A stretch of DNA of 64,000 nt from an uncultured Polaribacter sp. GTDB taxonomy: Bacteria; Bacteroidota; Bacteroidia; Flavobacteriales; Flavobacteriaceae. Shown here piece by piece: positions 26,399 to 35,005 of this stretch. A program made the position numbers and the translations under genes. The stretch lies in the NCBI RefSeq assembly GCF_947497695.1, contig NZ_CANMHM010000010.1, forward strand, positions 33,029-97,028, read 5' to 3'. The notes beneath the pieces were generated by a model. That model had not been told where the DNA came from. It ran no database searches and saw only the letters and a program-made list of their open reading frames with translations. How positions within the stretch are numbered: the first letter of the stretch is position 1; the number at the start of each line of letters is the position of its first letter.

Positions 26399-26410
26399 CA
26401 TAATGTCTAT

Positions 26411-26435
26411 GTCATTCCTGCAAAAGCAGGAATCT
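26411..26435. repeat. Short palindrome (ATTCCTGC-AAAA-GCAGGAAT)
   Basis: Perfect 8-bp palindromic arms in GTCATTCCTGC...GCAGGAATC just after the hydroxylase gene. This TCATTCCTGC type is a frequent small intergenic hairpin. It lacks a T run, so I do not call it a terminator. Confidence 0.5.
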
Positions 26436-26554
26436 AAACTGAAATTATAAAAAATACGTTGTCTAAACCTGTTAAATAAATATCTTTTTTATCAAAGGCT
26501 TTGGGTTTATTTATCTACTCATTTTAGTTTGCTATCTCCAAAGAAATAAAAAAA

Positions 26555-27820
26555 CTACTTATAAATCAGATACTTATTTCTAATCAACTTAAAATCCTCT
26601 AAATCTTTATCCCAAGTTTTACTAATTTCAAGAGAAGAAAAACCTTGTTCTATTTGTTTTTGAAGTTTAGTATTCCCTGCATGAATGGTAAAACTTTCTC
26701 CAAAAAACCTTTCTGTTTTTGGCGTTTTTTGATAGGCGTCAATTAGCCATTCTAAATTAACAGAGCTCTGTTTTTGCATATTACTTAAATCTACACCAAA
26801 ACAAGGTTTGCCTTTATGTTTTGGATATTTAGCTCCAAAATTGGGTGTTGGAATGTAACTAAAACTACTTTTAGAAAAAAAAGGTGCTCCATATCTTTGA
26901 AACTGAAATTCTGTTCCTCTTCCTGCATTAATGGTTGTTCCTTCAAAAAAACCTAAACTGGGGTATAAATTGATAGATTGATCATTAGGCAAATTAGGAG
27001 AAGGTCTTATTGTTAAACTATAAGCTAAATTATGGGTGTAATTTTCTAACGGAATTACAGTTAAATCGCACTTCACTCCATTTTTAAGCCATTTTTCGCC
27101 ATTAATCATTTGCCCATATTCACCAATAGTCATTCCATAAACAACAGGCACTTTATGCATCCCTACAAAACTTTTGTGCTTTAATTCTAAAACAGGACCA
27201 TCAACATAATGTGCATTTGGGTTGGGTCTGTCAAATAATATGAGTGGAATTCCAAATTCTGCACAAGCTTCCATTACATAATGCAACGTAGAAATGTAAG
27301 TGTAAAAACGAACCCCAACATCCTGAATATCAAAAACCACAACATCTACTCCTGCTAATTGCTTTGCAGAAGGCTTTTTACTTTTTCCGTATAAAGAAAC
27401 AATGGGCAAACCTGTTTTTGTATCAAAACCATCTTTTACAATTTCAGCAGCATCTGCTTTTCCTCTAAAACCATGTTCTGGAGCAAAAACTTTTTTAACA
27501 TTTATATCTTTATAATTGTGTAAATAATCTACTAAGTGATGTGTTACTTTTTTAGATCCCATTATATTAGAACCAACTTCTGCTCTTTGCAAAACAGACA
27601 AAACAGAGGTCTGGTTTGCAACCACTGCAACATTTTTTCCTTTTAAAAATTTTAAATATACATCTGTTCTTTCTGCTCCTGTTTTTAAAATAGTGTCTTT
27701 TTCTAAAACAGTAACTTTAATATCTGGACTCTGTACTTGTTTTGCGCAAGAAATCAGCTGAAAATTCAGCAGTAGAAATAAGAATAAATATGTATTTTTA
27801 CGGGGTTTAAAATCAATCAT
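26555..27820 (-). CDS. DUF1343 lipoprotein, NamZ-like exo-N-acetylmuramidase
   Basis: 421 residues. The N-terminal signal ends in the lipobox F-Q-L-I-S-C. The DUF1343 domain covers the rest, with V-A-N-Q-T-S-V, F-A-P-E-H-G-F-R-G, V-F-D-I-Q-D-V-G-V-R-F-Y-T-Y, D-R-P-N-P, and G-R-G-T-E-F-Q. The family includes Bacillus NamZ (family GH171), which removes terminal MurNAc from peptidoglycan fragments, so cell-wall recycling at the outer membrane or periplasm is likely. I start at ATG 27820 and not at a preceding TTG. It is the only ATG before the lipobox. The start lies four bases from that of the divergent permease gene. Confidence 0.9.
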   Translation of the reverse strand: MIDFKPRKNTYLFLFLLLNFQLISCAKQVQSPDIKVTVLEKDTILKTGAERTDVYLKFLKGKNVAVVANQTSVLSVLQRAEVGSNIMGSKKVTHHLVDYLHNYKDINVKKVFAPEHGFRGKADAAEIVKDGFDTKTGLPIVSLYGKSKKPSAKQLAGVDVVVFDIQDVGVRFYTYISTLHYVMEACAEFGIPLILFDRPNPNAHYVDGPVLELKHKSFVGMHKVPVVYGMTIGEYGQMINGEKWLKNGVKCDLTVIPLENYTHNLAYSLTIRPSPNLPNDQSINLYPSLGFFEGTTINAGRGTEFQFQRYGAPFFSKSSFSYIPTPNFGAKYPKHKGKPCFGVDLSNMQKQSSVNLEWLIDAYQKTPKTERFFGESFTIHAGNTKLQKQIEQGFSSLEISKTWDKDLEDFKLIRNKYLIYK

Positions 27821-27824
27821 CAAT

Positions 27825-29060
27825 TTGAATTACGAGTTATTTATTGCTAAACGTATAATTGCTGGCAAAAAGTATAAAAATAGTATTTCATCGCCAATAA
27901 TAAAAATTGCAATCACTGCAATTGCATTGGGTATTATTATTATGTTAATTGCAGTAGCAACTGGTGCTGGCTTGCAATATAAAATTCGCGATAAAATGGC
28001 AGGTTTTAAAGGCCATGTACAGATTATCAATTACGATGCCAACAATTCTGATGTTTCTACAACACCCATCAAAAAAAACCAAGATTTTTATCCTGAATTT
28101 AAAGACATCGATGGTATCAAAAATATTCAAATCTTTGCATACAAAGGAGGAATTTTAAGAACAAAAACCGAATTTGAAGGCATTATTTTTAAAGGTGTTT
28201 CTACAGATTACGATTGGACTTTCTTTAAAGAATATTTAGTAGCTGGTAATATTCCAAATTTTAATGAAGAAAGAACAAAAGAAGTTTTGTTATCGCAAAC
28301 AATTGTAAATCGTTTACAACTAAAATTAAACGATGTAATTTTAGCAACTTTCTTAAAAACAGCAAATAGTAAATTACCATCCAATAGAAAATATAAGGTT
28401 GTAGGGATTTACAATTCTGGCTTTGCAGAATTTGATAAAACCATGATGATTGGAGATATTAGAGAAGTACAAACCTTAAATAAATGGACAAATAACCAAG
28501 TTGGTGGTTTTGAAGTTATCTTAAATAACTTTGATAATATTGAACAAAAAGGAGCAGAAATTTACAGTAATATTGGGGCAACACTAAACAGTAAAACCAT
28601 TTTAGAAGCCTACCCAACTGTATTTGAATGGATCAAACTTTTTGACAACAATGTATGGTTTATCATTGCCATTATGATTTTGGTTGCAGGTATTAATATG
28701 ATTACTGCCCTACTTGTTTTAATTTTAGAACGCGTACAAATGATTGGTATTTTAAAAGCTTTAGGTTGCACAAATACAAGCATTCGTAAAATATTTTTAT
28801 ACAACGCTTCATATCTTATTTTAAAAGGACTATTCTGGGGTAATATTATTGGTCTAACCATCTTATTTATGCAATACTTCTTTAAAATAATTACGCTAAA
28901 TCCAGAAACCTATTATGTAACTACAATGCCAATTCACCTATCATTTACTTACATTATATTGCTAAATTTGGGTACGTTAATCATGTCCTTTTTAATGCTC
29001 ATTATCCCTTCTTACATCATCACAAAAATAAACCCATCTAAGTCTATTAAGTTTGCATAG
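27825..29060 (+). CDS. ABC transporter permease, LolC/LolE (MacB-FtsX) family
   Basis: 411 residues: TM1 at about 22-48, a large periplasmic MacB-like domain (about 50-265), then three TM helices (about 273-300, 325-350, 372-402) of the FtsX-like domain. In Gram-negatives this fold extracts outer-membrane lipoproteins with the ATPase LolD; a LolD-type gene is at 55942, far away. Start is a TTG because no ATG exists in frame upstream, and the N-terminus (M-N-Y-E-L-F-I-A-K-R-I) matches relatives. Upstream bases belong to the opposite gene. Confidence 0.88.
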   Translation: MNYELFIAKRIIAGKKYKNSISSPIIKIAITAIALGIIIMLIAVATGAGLQYKIRDKMAGFKGHVQIINYDANNSDVSTTPIKKNQDFYPEFKDIDGIKNIQIFAYKGGILRTKTEFEGIIFKGVSTDYDWTFFKEYLVAGNIPNFNEERTKEVLLSQTIVNRLQLKLNDVILATFLKTANSKLPSNRKYKVVGIYNSGFAEFDKTMMIGDIREVQTLNKWTNNQVGGFEVILNNFDNIEQKGAEIYSNIGATLNSKTILEAYPTVFEWIKLFDNNVWFIIAIMILVAGINMITALLVLILERVQMIGILKALGCTNTSIRKIFLYNASYLILKGLFWGNIIGLTILFMQYFFKIITLNPETYYVTTMPIHLSFTYIILLNLGTLIMSFLMLIIPSYIITKINPSKSIKFA

Positions 29061-29064
29061 TTCT

Positions 29065-29174
29065 TGGGCGTTCCCTAAAAAGGTCGCGCTTTCATTACTC
29101 GCTTTTTTTTTAATACTGATAAAAATCAGCATTAAAAAAAAGAGCTCAAACATGCCATTCAATCGCTAACGCAA
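29065..29174 (+). repeat. Dispersed intergenic repeat, family A copy 2
   Basis: 110-bp element starting five bases after the permease stop. It shares the TGGGCGTTCCCTAAA left end and the CTAACGCAA right end with copy 1. Its central hairpin (29101-29145, GCTTTTTTTTTAAT ... ATTAAAAAAAAG-A-GC) has a different sequence from copies 1 and 3 but the same fold. Confidence 0.75.
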
Positions 29175-29397
29175 AAGGCTAATTAATTAGAAATTTAATT
29201 CTTAAAAATTAGAAGATTAAAAAATTAAAAAAACAACAAAACCACCTCAAAAATGAGATGGTTTTGCTTAATCAACTAACCAAATTTGCTTTTACACAAA
29301 GAAAACAATTAACTACTTTGTTTTCATATTTATACAAGCAACTTCTATGCCAAAATTTAAATGAATTGTATTTTTAGATATATTTAAGAAAAAACAC
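29175..29397. other. Intergenic spacer with hairpin
   Basis: No gene seen. It contains a hairpin at 29238-29266 (AAAACCACCTCA-AAAA-TGAGATGGTTTT, one mismatch) that may end the permease transcript although the T run is only four long. Confidence 0.5.
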
Positions 29398-29922
29398 TTA
29401 ACTCCTTCTCTTTTTTACTTTAGAAACCATTGGAACTGCTTTTTTTAAAGCCTCTACAATATTATAAGTAGCAGGACAAATAGCAGTGTTAGCTACTGTT
29501 AAATCAGAAATATTAATAAACTTCTTTCTATTTGTATGTGGATATTCTGCACAAGCTTTTGGGCGAACGTTATAAATAAAACAGGTATTATCAGACGCAT
29601 CTAAAAAAGAACAAGGTGCTGTTTTTAATACCATAAAATTATCTTCATCCCTTTCTAAATATTGCTTTTGAAAATCTGCAACTTTCATTTTTAAATGCTT
29701 AGAAATACGTTCTATGTCTTTATCTGTAAAAATAGGACTTGTAGTTTTACAACAGTTTCCGCAAGTTAAACAATCTGTTTTTTCAAACTCAGCATCATGC
29801 AATTCTTGCACCACATAATCTAAATTCTTAGGTGTTCTTTTCTTTAAATTAGCAAAATATTTTAAATTTTCTTTAGTCGCTTCTTTTGCTAACTTTGGGA
29901 GCTCTGATAAACGTTTTTCCAT
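29398..29922 (-). CDS. YkgJ-type zinc/iron-chelating cysteine-cluster protein
   Basis: 174 residues with a Cys-rich cluster in the YkgJ (CxxCxxCC) pattern: D-C-L-T-C-G-N-C-C-K, then A-P-C-S-F-L-D ... T-C-F-I-Y-N-V-R-P-K-A-C-A-E-Y-P, and a final Cys in A-I-C-P-A. The family is predicted to bind iron or zinc; no function is established. I use the ATG at 29922; an in-frame TTG lies five codons upstream. Monocistronic. Confidence 0.85.
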   Translation of the reverse strand: MEKRLSELPKLAKEATKENLKYFANLKKRTPKNLDYVVQELHDAEFEKTDCLTCGNCCKTTSPIFTDKDIERISKHLKMKVADFQKQYLERDEDNFMVLKTAPCSFLDASDNTCFIYNVRPKACAEYPHTNRKKFINISDLTVANTAICPATYNIVEALKKAVPMVSKVKKRRS

Positions 29923-30026
29923 CTCACAAAAATACAATTTAATAGTTTGTAATATTAAATCTTAAAAATAGATTCTTAACTTTTTTATAAGCATCAAATC
30001 AACCTTATAGCATAAAATACACTATA

Positions 30027-30120
30027 ACTGACTCAATTAATGTAAATACAGTCAACTAACTGACTTAATTTATGTAAATACAGTCAACTAACTGACTTAA
30101 TTTATGTAAATACAGTCAGT
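30027..30120. repeat. Three tandem 32-bp units, each with a dyad-symmetric core
   Basis: Units begin at 30027, 30059 and 30091 (period 32). Each holds a 26-base imperfect palindrome, TGACTtaATTTA-tg-TAAATacAGTCA (10 of 12 pairs), at 30029-30054, 30061-30086 and 30093-30118; units 2 and 3 are identical across the core, unit 1 has small changes. The last unit extends the symmetry to ACTGACT...AGTCAGT. It ends 14 bases before the -7 box of the ATPase gene. This looks like an operator array. Confidence 0.8.
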
Positions 30121-30134
30121 TTTAAAATAAAATG

Positions 30135-30142
30135 TATCTTTG
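30135..30142 (+). promoter_or_regulatory. -7 promoter box TATCTTTG (DUF4143 ATPase gene)
   Basis: Exact TAnnTTTG element ending four bases before the ATG at 30147, so the mRNA would be leaderless or nearly so. It argues against the in-frame ATG at 30132. The expected -33 position (about 30111-30115) lies inside the third dyad repeat, with no TTTG, which suggests that a bound regulator controls this promoter. Confidence 0.55.
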
Positions 30143-30146
30143 TTTT

Positions 30147-31289
30147 ATGAAAACTGAAATAGAAAGAGCTGTAATTAATGAAGTTAACAGAAAAGCGCAA
30201 CCTAATAAAGTAATTTTATTGGTAGGTGCAAGACGTGTTGGTAAAACCAGATTTATTAAAAAATATATAGAAAATTTTTCAGCAAATAAAGTTTTAAAAT
30301 TAAACGGAGAAGATATTGATGATGCTAAATTATTAGAAAGAAAAAGTGTTGCAAACTACAAGCGTTTGTTAAACGGAATAGAATTACTAGCTATAGATGA
30401 AGCTCAACACATACCAAACATTGGACTCATTTTAAAACTTATTATTGATGAAATTGAGGGCATCAAAATAATTGTTACAGGTAGCTCTATGTTCGATCTA
30501 AACAACCAATTAGGTGAACCTTTGGTGGGCAGAAAATACACGATTTATATGTACTCCATAAGTCAGATTGAGTTTTCTAAAACTGAAAATTTTAAAATTA
30601 CAACAGAAAAGTTAGAAGAACGATTGCTATTTGGTGGCTATCCAGAGCTAATTCATCTTCCAAAATGGAAAGATAAACAAGAGTATTTACAAGAAATTAT
30701 AAATGATTATTTACTAAAAGATATTTTAATTTTTCAAAACATAAAAAAGGCCGATAAAATATATAATTTATTACGTTTATTAGCTTTTCAGGTAGGCAAT
30801 GAAGTATCCTTGAATGAATTGGGCAATCAGTTACAAATTTCTAAAAATACTGTAGAAAATTATTTAGATTTATTAACCAAAGTTTTCGTGGTTTTTAAAG
30901 TAGAAGGTTTTAGTAAAAATCTACGAAAAGAAGTTACAAAATCTAGCAAATGGTACTTTTATGATGTTGGGATAAGAAACGCCATTATTAAAAACTTCAA
31001 CCTTTTAGAAAACAGAAATGATGTTGGTCAAATCTGGGAAAACTACCTAATTGTAGAACGCATGAAAAAACAAGAATACCAGAGAATTTCTTGTAATAAT
31101 TATTTCTGGCGAACTTATGACCAGCAAGAATTAGATTGGCTAGAAGAAAAAGCAGAAAAACTACATGCTTTTGAGTTTAAATGGAACGCAAATAAAAAAG
31201 TAAAAATACCAACTGCTTTTGGCAAGGCGTACACAAATGCAAGTTTTGAAGTAATTAATAAAGAGAATTATTTAGATTTTATTTTATAA
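30147..31289 (+). CDS. DUF4143-type AAA ATPase
   Basis: 380 residues. An AAA_14-type ATPase domain (about 1-155) with Walker A G27-A-R-R-V-G-K-T34, Walker B L-L-A-I-D-E-A-Q-H, and sensor I-I-V-T-G-S-S is followed by a winged-helix region (L-N-E-L-G-N-Q-L-Q-I-S-K-N-T-V-E-N-Y) and the DUF4143 domain with the ending D-Q-Q-E-L-D-W-L-E and F-E-F-K-W, a PD-(D/E)xK-like core. The family is common in Bacteroidota and has no established function; many copies are accessory. Start 30147 is preferred for the promoter reason given for the -7 box. Confidence 0.85.
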   Translation: MKTEIERAVINEVNRKAQPNKVILLVGARRVGKTRFIKKYIENFSANKVLKLNGEDIDDAKLLERKSVANYKRLLNGIELLAIDEAQHIPNIGLILKLIIDEIEGIKIIVTGSSMFDLNNQLGEPLVGRKYTIYMYSISQIEFSKTENFKITTEKLEERLLFGGYPELIHLPKWKDKQEYLQEIINDYLLKDILIFQNIKKADKIYNLLRLLAFQVGNEVSLNELGNQLQISKNTVENYLDLLTKVFVVFKVEGFSKNLRKEVTKSSKWYFYDVGIRNAIIKNFNLLENRNDVGQIWENYLIVERMKKQEYQRISCNNYFWRTYDQQELDWLEEKAEKLHAFEFKWNANKKVKIPTAFGKAYTNASFEVINKENYLDFIL

Positions 31290-31327
31290 AACAAACAATT
31301 GTATAATTCTAAATAACTGAAATTAAT

Positions 31328-31360
31328 AGACCTCACAGGTTTTTAAAACCTGTGAGGTCT
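31328..31360 (+). terminator. Long perfect hairpin AGACCTCACAGGTTT...
   Basis: Arms of 15 bases (AGACCTCACAGGTTT and its inverse AAACCTGTGAGGTCT) around a three-base loop, followed by TATTTG. It lies 40 bases past the ATPase stop. It may end transcription. The same CCTCACAGG/CCTGTGAGG motif is common as a stand-alone hairpin in flavobacterial genomes (family knowledge, not shown here). Confidence 0.6.
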
Positions 31361-31436
31361 TATTTGTAAAAGGTAATTTAATACTTCTAAAAACAAATAA
31401 AAAACATTAATTTCGCAACTCAATTTTTACAAGTAG

Positions 31437-33212
31437 ATGAACATTCAAAACACCATAGAAACCAACGTAAAAGCAGGTTTTTCAGCACTTTATAATATAG
31501 AAATTCCTTCTGTAGAATTTCAGGCAACCAGAAAAGAATTTGAAGGAGATATTACCGTTGTTGTTTTTCCTTTATTACGCTACAAAAAAGGAAATCCTGT
31601 TGCTATTGGTGAAGATTTAGGGAAATATTTGGTAGAAAACGTTACAGAAATTACCAATTTTAATGTGGTTAAAGGTTTTTTAAATTTGGTTATTGATGAT
31701 ACTTTTTACACTAATTTCTTCAATTCAATTTATACAAATACCAATTTTGGTTTTGTTTCACCAAAGGCTGATGAAAAAGCAGTAATGGTAGAATATTCTT
31801 CGCCAAACACCAACAAACCTTTGCATTTAGGGCATGTTAGAAACAATTTGTTAGGCTATTCTGTTTCAGAAATTATTAAAGCTGCAGGTAAAAAAGTCTA
31901 TAAAACACAGATTATAAACGATAGAGGAATTCATATTTGTAAATCGATGTTGGCTTGGGAAAAATTCGGAAACGGAGAAACTCCAGAATCTACAGGTTTA
32001 AAAGGCGATAAATTAGTTGGGAATTATTATGTAAAATTCGACCAAGAATATAAAAAAGAAATTTCTGCTTTAATTGCAGCAGGTAAAACTGAAGATAAAG
32101 CTAAAAAAGAAGCTCCTTTATTTTTAGAAGCCCAACAAATGTTGTTAAAATGGGAAGCAGGAGATACAAAAGTTGTAAAACTTTGGAAAATCATGAACTC
32201 TTGGGTCTACAGTGGTTTTGAGGTGACTTACAAAAACATGGGTGTCAATTTTGATAATCTTTATTATGAAAGTAACACCTATTTATTAGGAAAAGATGTG
32301 GTTGCCCAAGGTTTAGAAAAAGGCGTTTTTTACAAAAAAGAAGATGGTTCTGTTTGGTGCGATTTAACTGAGGATGGTTTAGACGAAAAAATTGTATTGC
32401 GTTCAGATGGTACAGCTGTTTATATGACTCAAGATATTGGTACAGCAATTCAGCGTGTAAAAGATTTCCCTGATGTTGGTGGAATGGTTTATACTGTTGG
32501 TAATGAGCAAGATTATCATTTTCAAGTGTTGTTTTTAATTTTGAAAAAATTAGGGTTTGATTGGTCTAAACAATTGCATCATTTAAGCTATGGAATGGTA
32601 GATTTACCTTCTGGGAAAATGAAATCTAGAGAAGGAACTGTTGTTGATGCAGATGAATTAATGGAAGAAATGACTGCAACTGCAAAAGAAATTTCAGAAG
32701 ATTTAGGTAAGTTAGATGGTTATTCTGATGAAGAAAAAAACGAATTATACAAAACGATTGGTTTAGGTGCTTTAAAATATTTTATTTTAAAAGTAGATCC
32801 TAAAAAGAGAATTTTGTTCGATCCAAAAAGTTCGGTAGATTTTCAAGGAAATACTGGGCCTTTTATACAATATACGTATGCTAGAATTCAATCTATTATT
32901 AGAAAAGCAGATTTTGATTATTCACAACCTGTTACAATAGAATTACACGAAAAGGAAAAAGAATTATTAAAACAAATAGAATTGTATCCTGAAACTGTGC
33001 AACAAGCTGCTGCAAATTATTCGCCAGCAATTATTGCAAATTATACATACGATTTGGTAAAGGAATTTAATTCTTTTTATCAGAATGTGCATATTTTAGG
33101 AGAACAAGATTTAAATAAAAAAACTTTTAGGGTTCAGTTATCTAAAAAGGTAGCTGATACAATTAAATCTGCGTTTTCTTTATTGGGAATTAATGTTCCT
33201 GAGAGAATGTAA
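31437..33212 (+). CDS. argS: Arginyl-tRNA synthetase
   Basis: Class I synthetase of 591 residues. The N-terminal Arg-tRNA additional domain (about 1-110) is followed by the catalytic core with H-L-G-H at 130-133 (HIGH signature) and K-M-K-S-R in place of KMSKS, as in many ArgRS. The C-terminal DALR anticodon-binding domain (about 470-591) has F-I-Q-Y-T-Y-A-R-I-Q-S and ends S-L-L-G-I-N-V-P-E-R-M, which is the family's normal end. Monocistronic. Confidence 0.97.
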   Translation: MNIQNTIETNVKAGFSALYNIEIPSVEFQATRKEFEGDITVVVFPLLRYKKGNPVAIGEDLGKYLVENVTEITNFNVVKGFLNLVIDDTFYTNFFNSIYTNTNFGFVSPKADEKAVMVEYSSPNTNKPLHLGHVRNNLLGYSVSEIIKAAGKKVYKTQIINDRGIHICKSMLAWEKFGNGETPESTGLKGDKLVGNYYVKFDQEYKKEISALIAAGKTEDKAKKEAPLFLEAQQMLLKWEAGDTKVVKLWKIMNSWVYSGFEVTYKNMGVNFDNLYYESNTYLLGKDVVAQGLEKGVFYKKEDGSVWCDLTEDGLDEKIVLRSDGTAVYMTQDIGTAIQRVKDFPDVGGMVYTVGNEQDYHFQVLFLILKKLGFDWSKQLHHLSYGMVDLPSGKMKSREGTVVDADELMEEMTATAKEISEDLGKLDGYSDEEKNELYKTIGLGALKYFILKVDPKKRILFDPKSSVDFQGNTGPFIQYTYARIQSIIRKADFDYSQPVTIELHEKEKELLKQIELYPETVQQAAANYSPAIIANYTYDLVKEFNSFYQNVHILGEQDLNKKTFRVQLSKKVADTIKSAFSLLGINVPERM

Positions 33213-33266
33213 AAAAGTTGGCAATAAAAAAAACTGTTTTAAGTAAAAACAAAAGCTAGCAAAAAA

Positions 33267-33343
33267 TTGCGTTAGGGATTGAAATGGCATCCTTTTTTGT
33301 TTTTCACAAAAAAGATATAATGGAAAGCCCGTTAAAACGCCCA
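33267..33343 (-). repeat. Dispersed intergenic repeat, family A copy 3
   Basis: 77-bp copy in the opposite orientation (TTGCGTTAGGGATTG ... AACGCCCA on the plus strand). The hairpin ATCCTTTTTTGT-TTTTC-ACAAAAAAGAT at 33289-33316 is the mirror of copy 1. This is the shortest copy and may be the basic unit. Confidence 0.75.
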
Positions 33344-33385
33344 AAAAAATAAGATACATTTCTATATTAATAGAATTAGAATCAA

Positions 33386-33393
33386 TAAATTTG
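33386..33393 (+). promoter_or_regulatory. -7 promoter box TAAATTTG (lpd)
   Basis: Exact TAnnTTTG element 30 bases before the lpd ATG. No clear -33 element. Confidence 0.4.
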
Positions 33394-33423
33394 CAAAACA
33401 AACAATACAGATAAAACTCAATT

Positions 33424-34812
33424 ATGAAATACGACATCATTATTATTGGAAGTGGTCCTGGAGGATATGTTACAGGAATTAGAGCTTCTCAATTAGGCTT
33501 TAAAGTTGCCATTGTAGAGAAAGAATCTTTAGGTGGAATTTGCTTAAATTGGGGTTGTATCCCAACAAAAGCCCTGTTAAAATCTGCACAAGTGTATGAT
33601 TATTTAAAGCATGTAGATCAATATGGTTTAAAAGCAGAGGCTATTGATAAAGATTTTGATGCCGTTATTAAAAGAAGTCGTGGTGTTGCTGATGGAATGA
33701 GCAAAGGGGTTGCTTTTTTAATGAAGAAAAACAAAATTGACATTATTGATGGTTTTGGAAAAATTAAAACTGGTAAAAAAGTAGCTGTTACTGCAACAGA
33801 TGGTACTGTAACTGAATATAGTGCAGACAATATTATTATTGCAACGGGTTCTAGATCTAGAGAATTGCCAAATTTACCACAAGATGGTGAAAAAGTAATT
33901 GGATATAGACAAGCAATGACGTTGCCAAAACAACCAAAATCTATGATAATTGTAGGTTCTGGAGCTATTGGTGTTGAGTTTGCACATTTTTATAATACTA
34001 TGGATACTGAGGTTACTATTGTAGAATTTCAACCAAATTTAGTACCTGTAGAAGATATTGATATTTCTAAACAGTTTGAAAAATCTTTGAAAAAATCTGG
34101 TATTAAAGTAATGACAAATTCTTCTGTAGAATCTGTTGATACTTCTGGAGAAGGCGTGGTTGCTACTGTAAAAACTAAAAAAGGAGAAGAAACCTTAAAG
34201 GCTGATATTTTATTATCTGCAGTTGGTATTAAATCGAATATAGAAAATATTGGTTTAGAAGATGTTGGTATTATTACTGACAGAGATAAAATTTTAGTAA
34301 ACGATTTTTACCAAACAAATATACCAGGTTATTATGCGATTGGTGATGTAGTTCCTGGGCAAGCTTTAGCACATGTTGCTTCTGCAGAAGGGATTACTTG
34401 TGTTGAAAAATTAGCTGGTTTACATACAGAAAAAATAGATTATGGAAATGTACCTGGTTGTACATACGCAACTCCAGAAATAGCATCTGTTGGTATGACA
34501 GAAGCACAAGCAAAGGAAGCTGGTTATGAATTAAAGGTTGGTAAATTCCCTTTTTCTGCTTCTGGTAAAGCAAGTGCTGCTGGTACTAAAGATGGTTTTG
34601 TAAAAGTTATTTTTGATGCAAAATACGGAGAATGGTTAGGTTGCCACATGATTGGTGCTGGTGTAACAGACATGATTGCAGAAGCAGTTTTAGGACGTAA
34701 GTTAGAAACTACTGGGCATGAAGTTTTAAAAACAATTCACCCTCACCCAACCATGAGTGAAGCTGTAATGGAAGCTGTTGCAGATGCTTATGATGAAGTG
34801 ATTCATTTATAA
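33424..34812 (+). CDS. lpdA: Dihydrolipoyl dehydrogenase (E3)
   Basis: FAD/NAD disulfide oxidoreductase shared by pyruvate and 2-oxoglutarate dehydrogenase complexes and glycine cleavage. 462 residues: FAD-binding G-S-G-P-G-G-Y (10-15), redox pair C40-x4-C45 in G-G-I-C-L-N-W-G-C-I-P-T-K-A, NAD-binding V-G-S-G-A-I-G-V-E-F, second FAD site A-I-G-D-V, and the C-terminal H-P-H-P-T-M-S-E with the catalytic His/Glu pair. No E1/E2 genes are adjacent. A terminator-like hairpin at 34937 follows. Confidence 0.95.
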   Translation: MKYDIIIIGSGPGGYVTGIRASQLGFKVAIVEKESLGGICLNWGCIPTKALLKSAQVYDYLKHVDQYGLKAEAIDKDFDAVIKRSRGVADGMSKGVAFLMKKNKIDIIDGFGKIKTGKKVAVTATDGTVTEYSADNIIIATGSRSRELPNLPQDGEKVIGYRQAMTLPKQPKSMIIVGSGAIGVEFAHFYNTMDTEVTIVEFQPNLVPVEDIDISKQFEKSLKKSGIKVMTNSSVESVDTSGEGVVATVKTKKGEETLKADILLSAVGIKSNIENIGLEDVGIITDRDKILVNDFYQTNIPGYYAIGDVVPGQALAHVASAEGITCVEKLAGLHTEKIDYGNVPGCTYATPEIASVGMTEAQAKEAGYELKVGKFPFSASGKASAAGTKDGFVKVIFDAKYGEWLGCHMIGAGVTDMIAEAVLGRKLETTGHEVLKTIHPHPTMSEAVMEAVADAYDEVIHL

Positions 34813-34936
34813 AAAACTTATAATTACAAAGATTAGCGAAGTAATATGTTAATTATGTAAGCATAGATTGCTACAAAAAGTTAAAAAACTATTGTGGCAA
34901 TAATAATTAAACTACAAAAACAGTACGTTTATCGAA

Positions 34937-34966
34937 AACCGAAGTATTTTACTTCGGTTTTTTTTG
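34937..34966 (+). terminator. Rho-independent terminator upstream of the LysM gene
   Basis: AACCGAAGTA-TTT-TACTTCGGTT stem followed by a run of T residues; it would end the lpd transcript. The stem is a near match of the hairpin at 35404-35431. Confidence 0.85.
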
Positions 34967-35005
34967 TATATTTCAACGATTATTAAAACAATTAAAAAAT
35001 CAAAA

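Noticed and set aside
26411..26435. Terminator after the fatty acid hydroxylase gene
   Set aside because: The palindrome has no T run on either strand; it is listed as a repeat only.
30027..30120. Possible CRISPR array
   Set aside because: The 32-bp units are direct tandem copies with no unique spacers, and there are no cas genes. They are better explained as operator-like repeats.
34964..35005. Upstream start for the LysM protein
   Set aside because: The extra codons begin in the T run of the preceding terminator; the ATG at 35006 gives the usual N-terminus.
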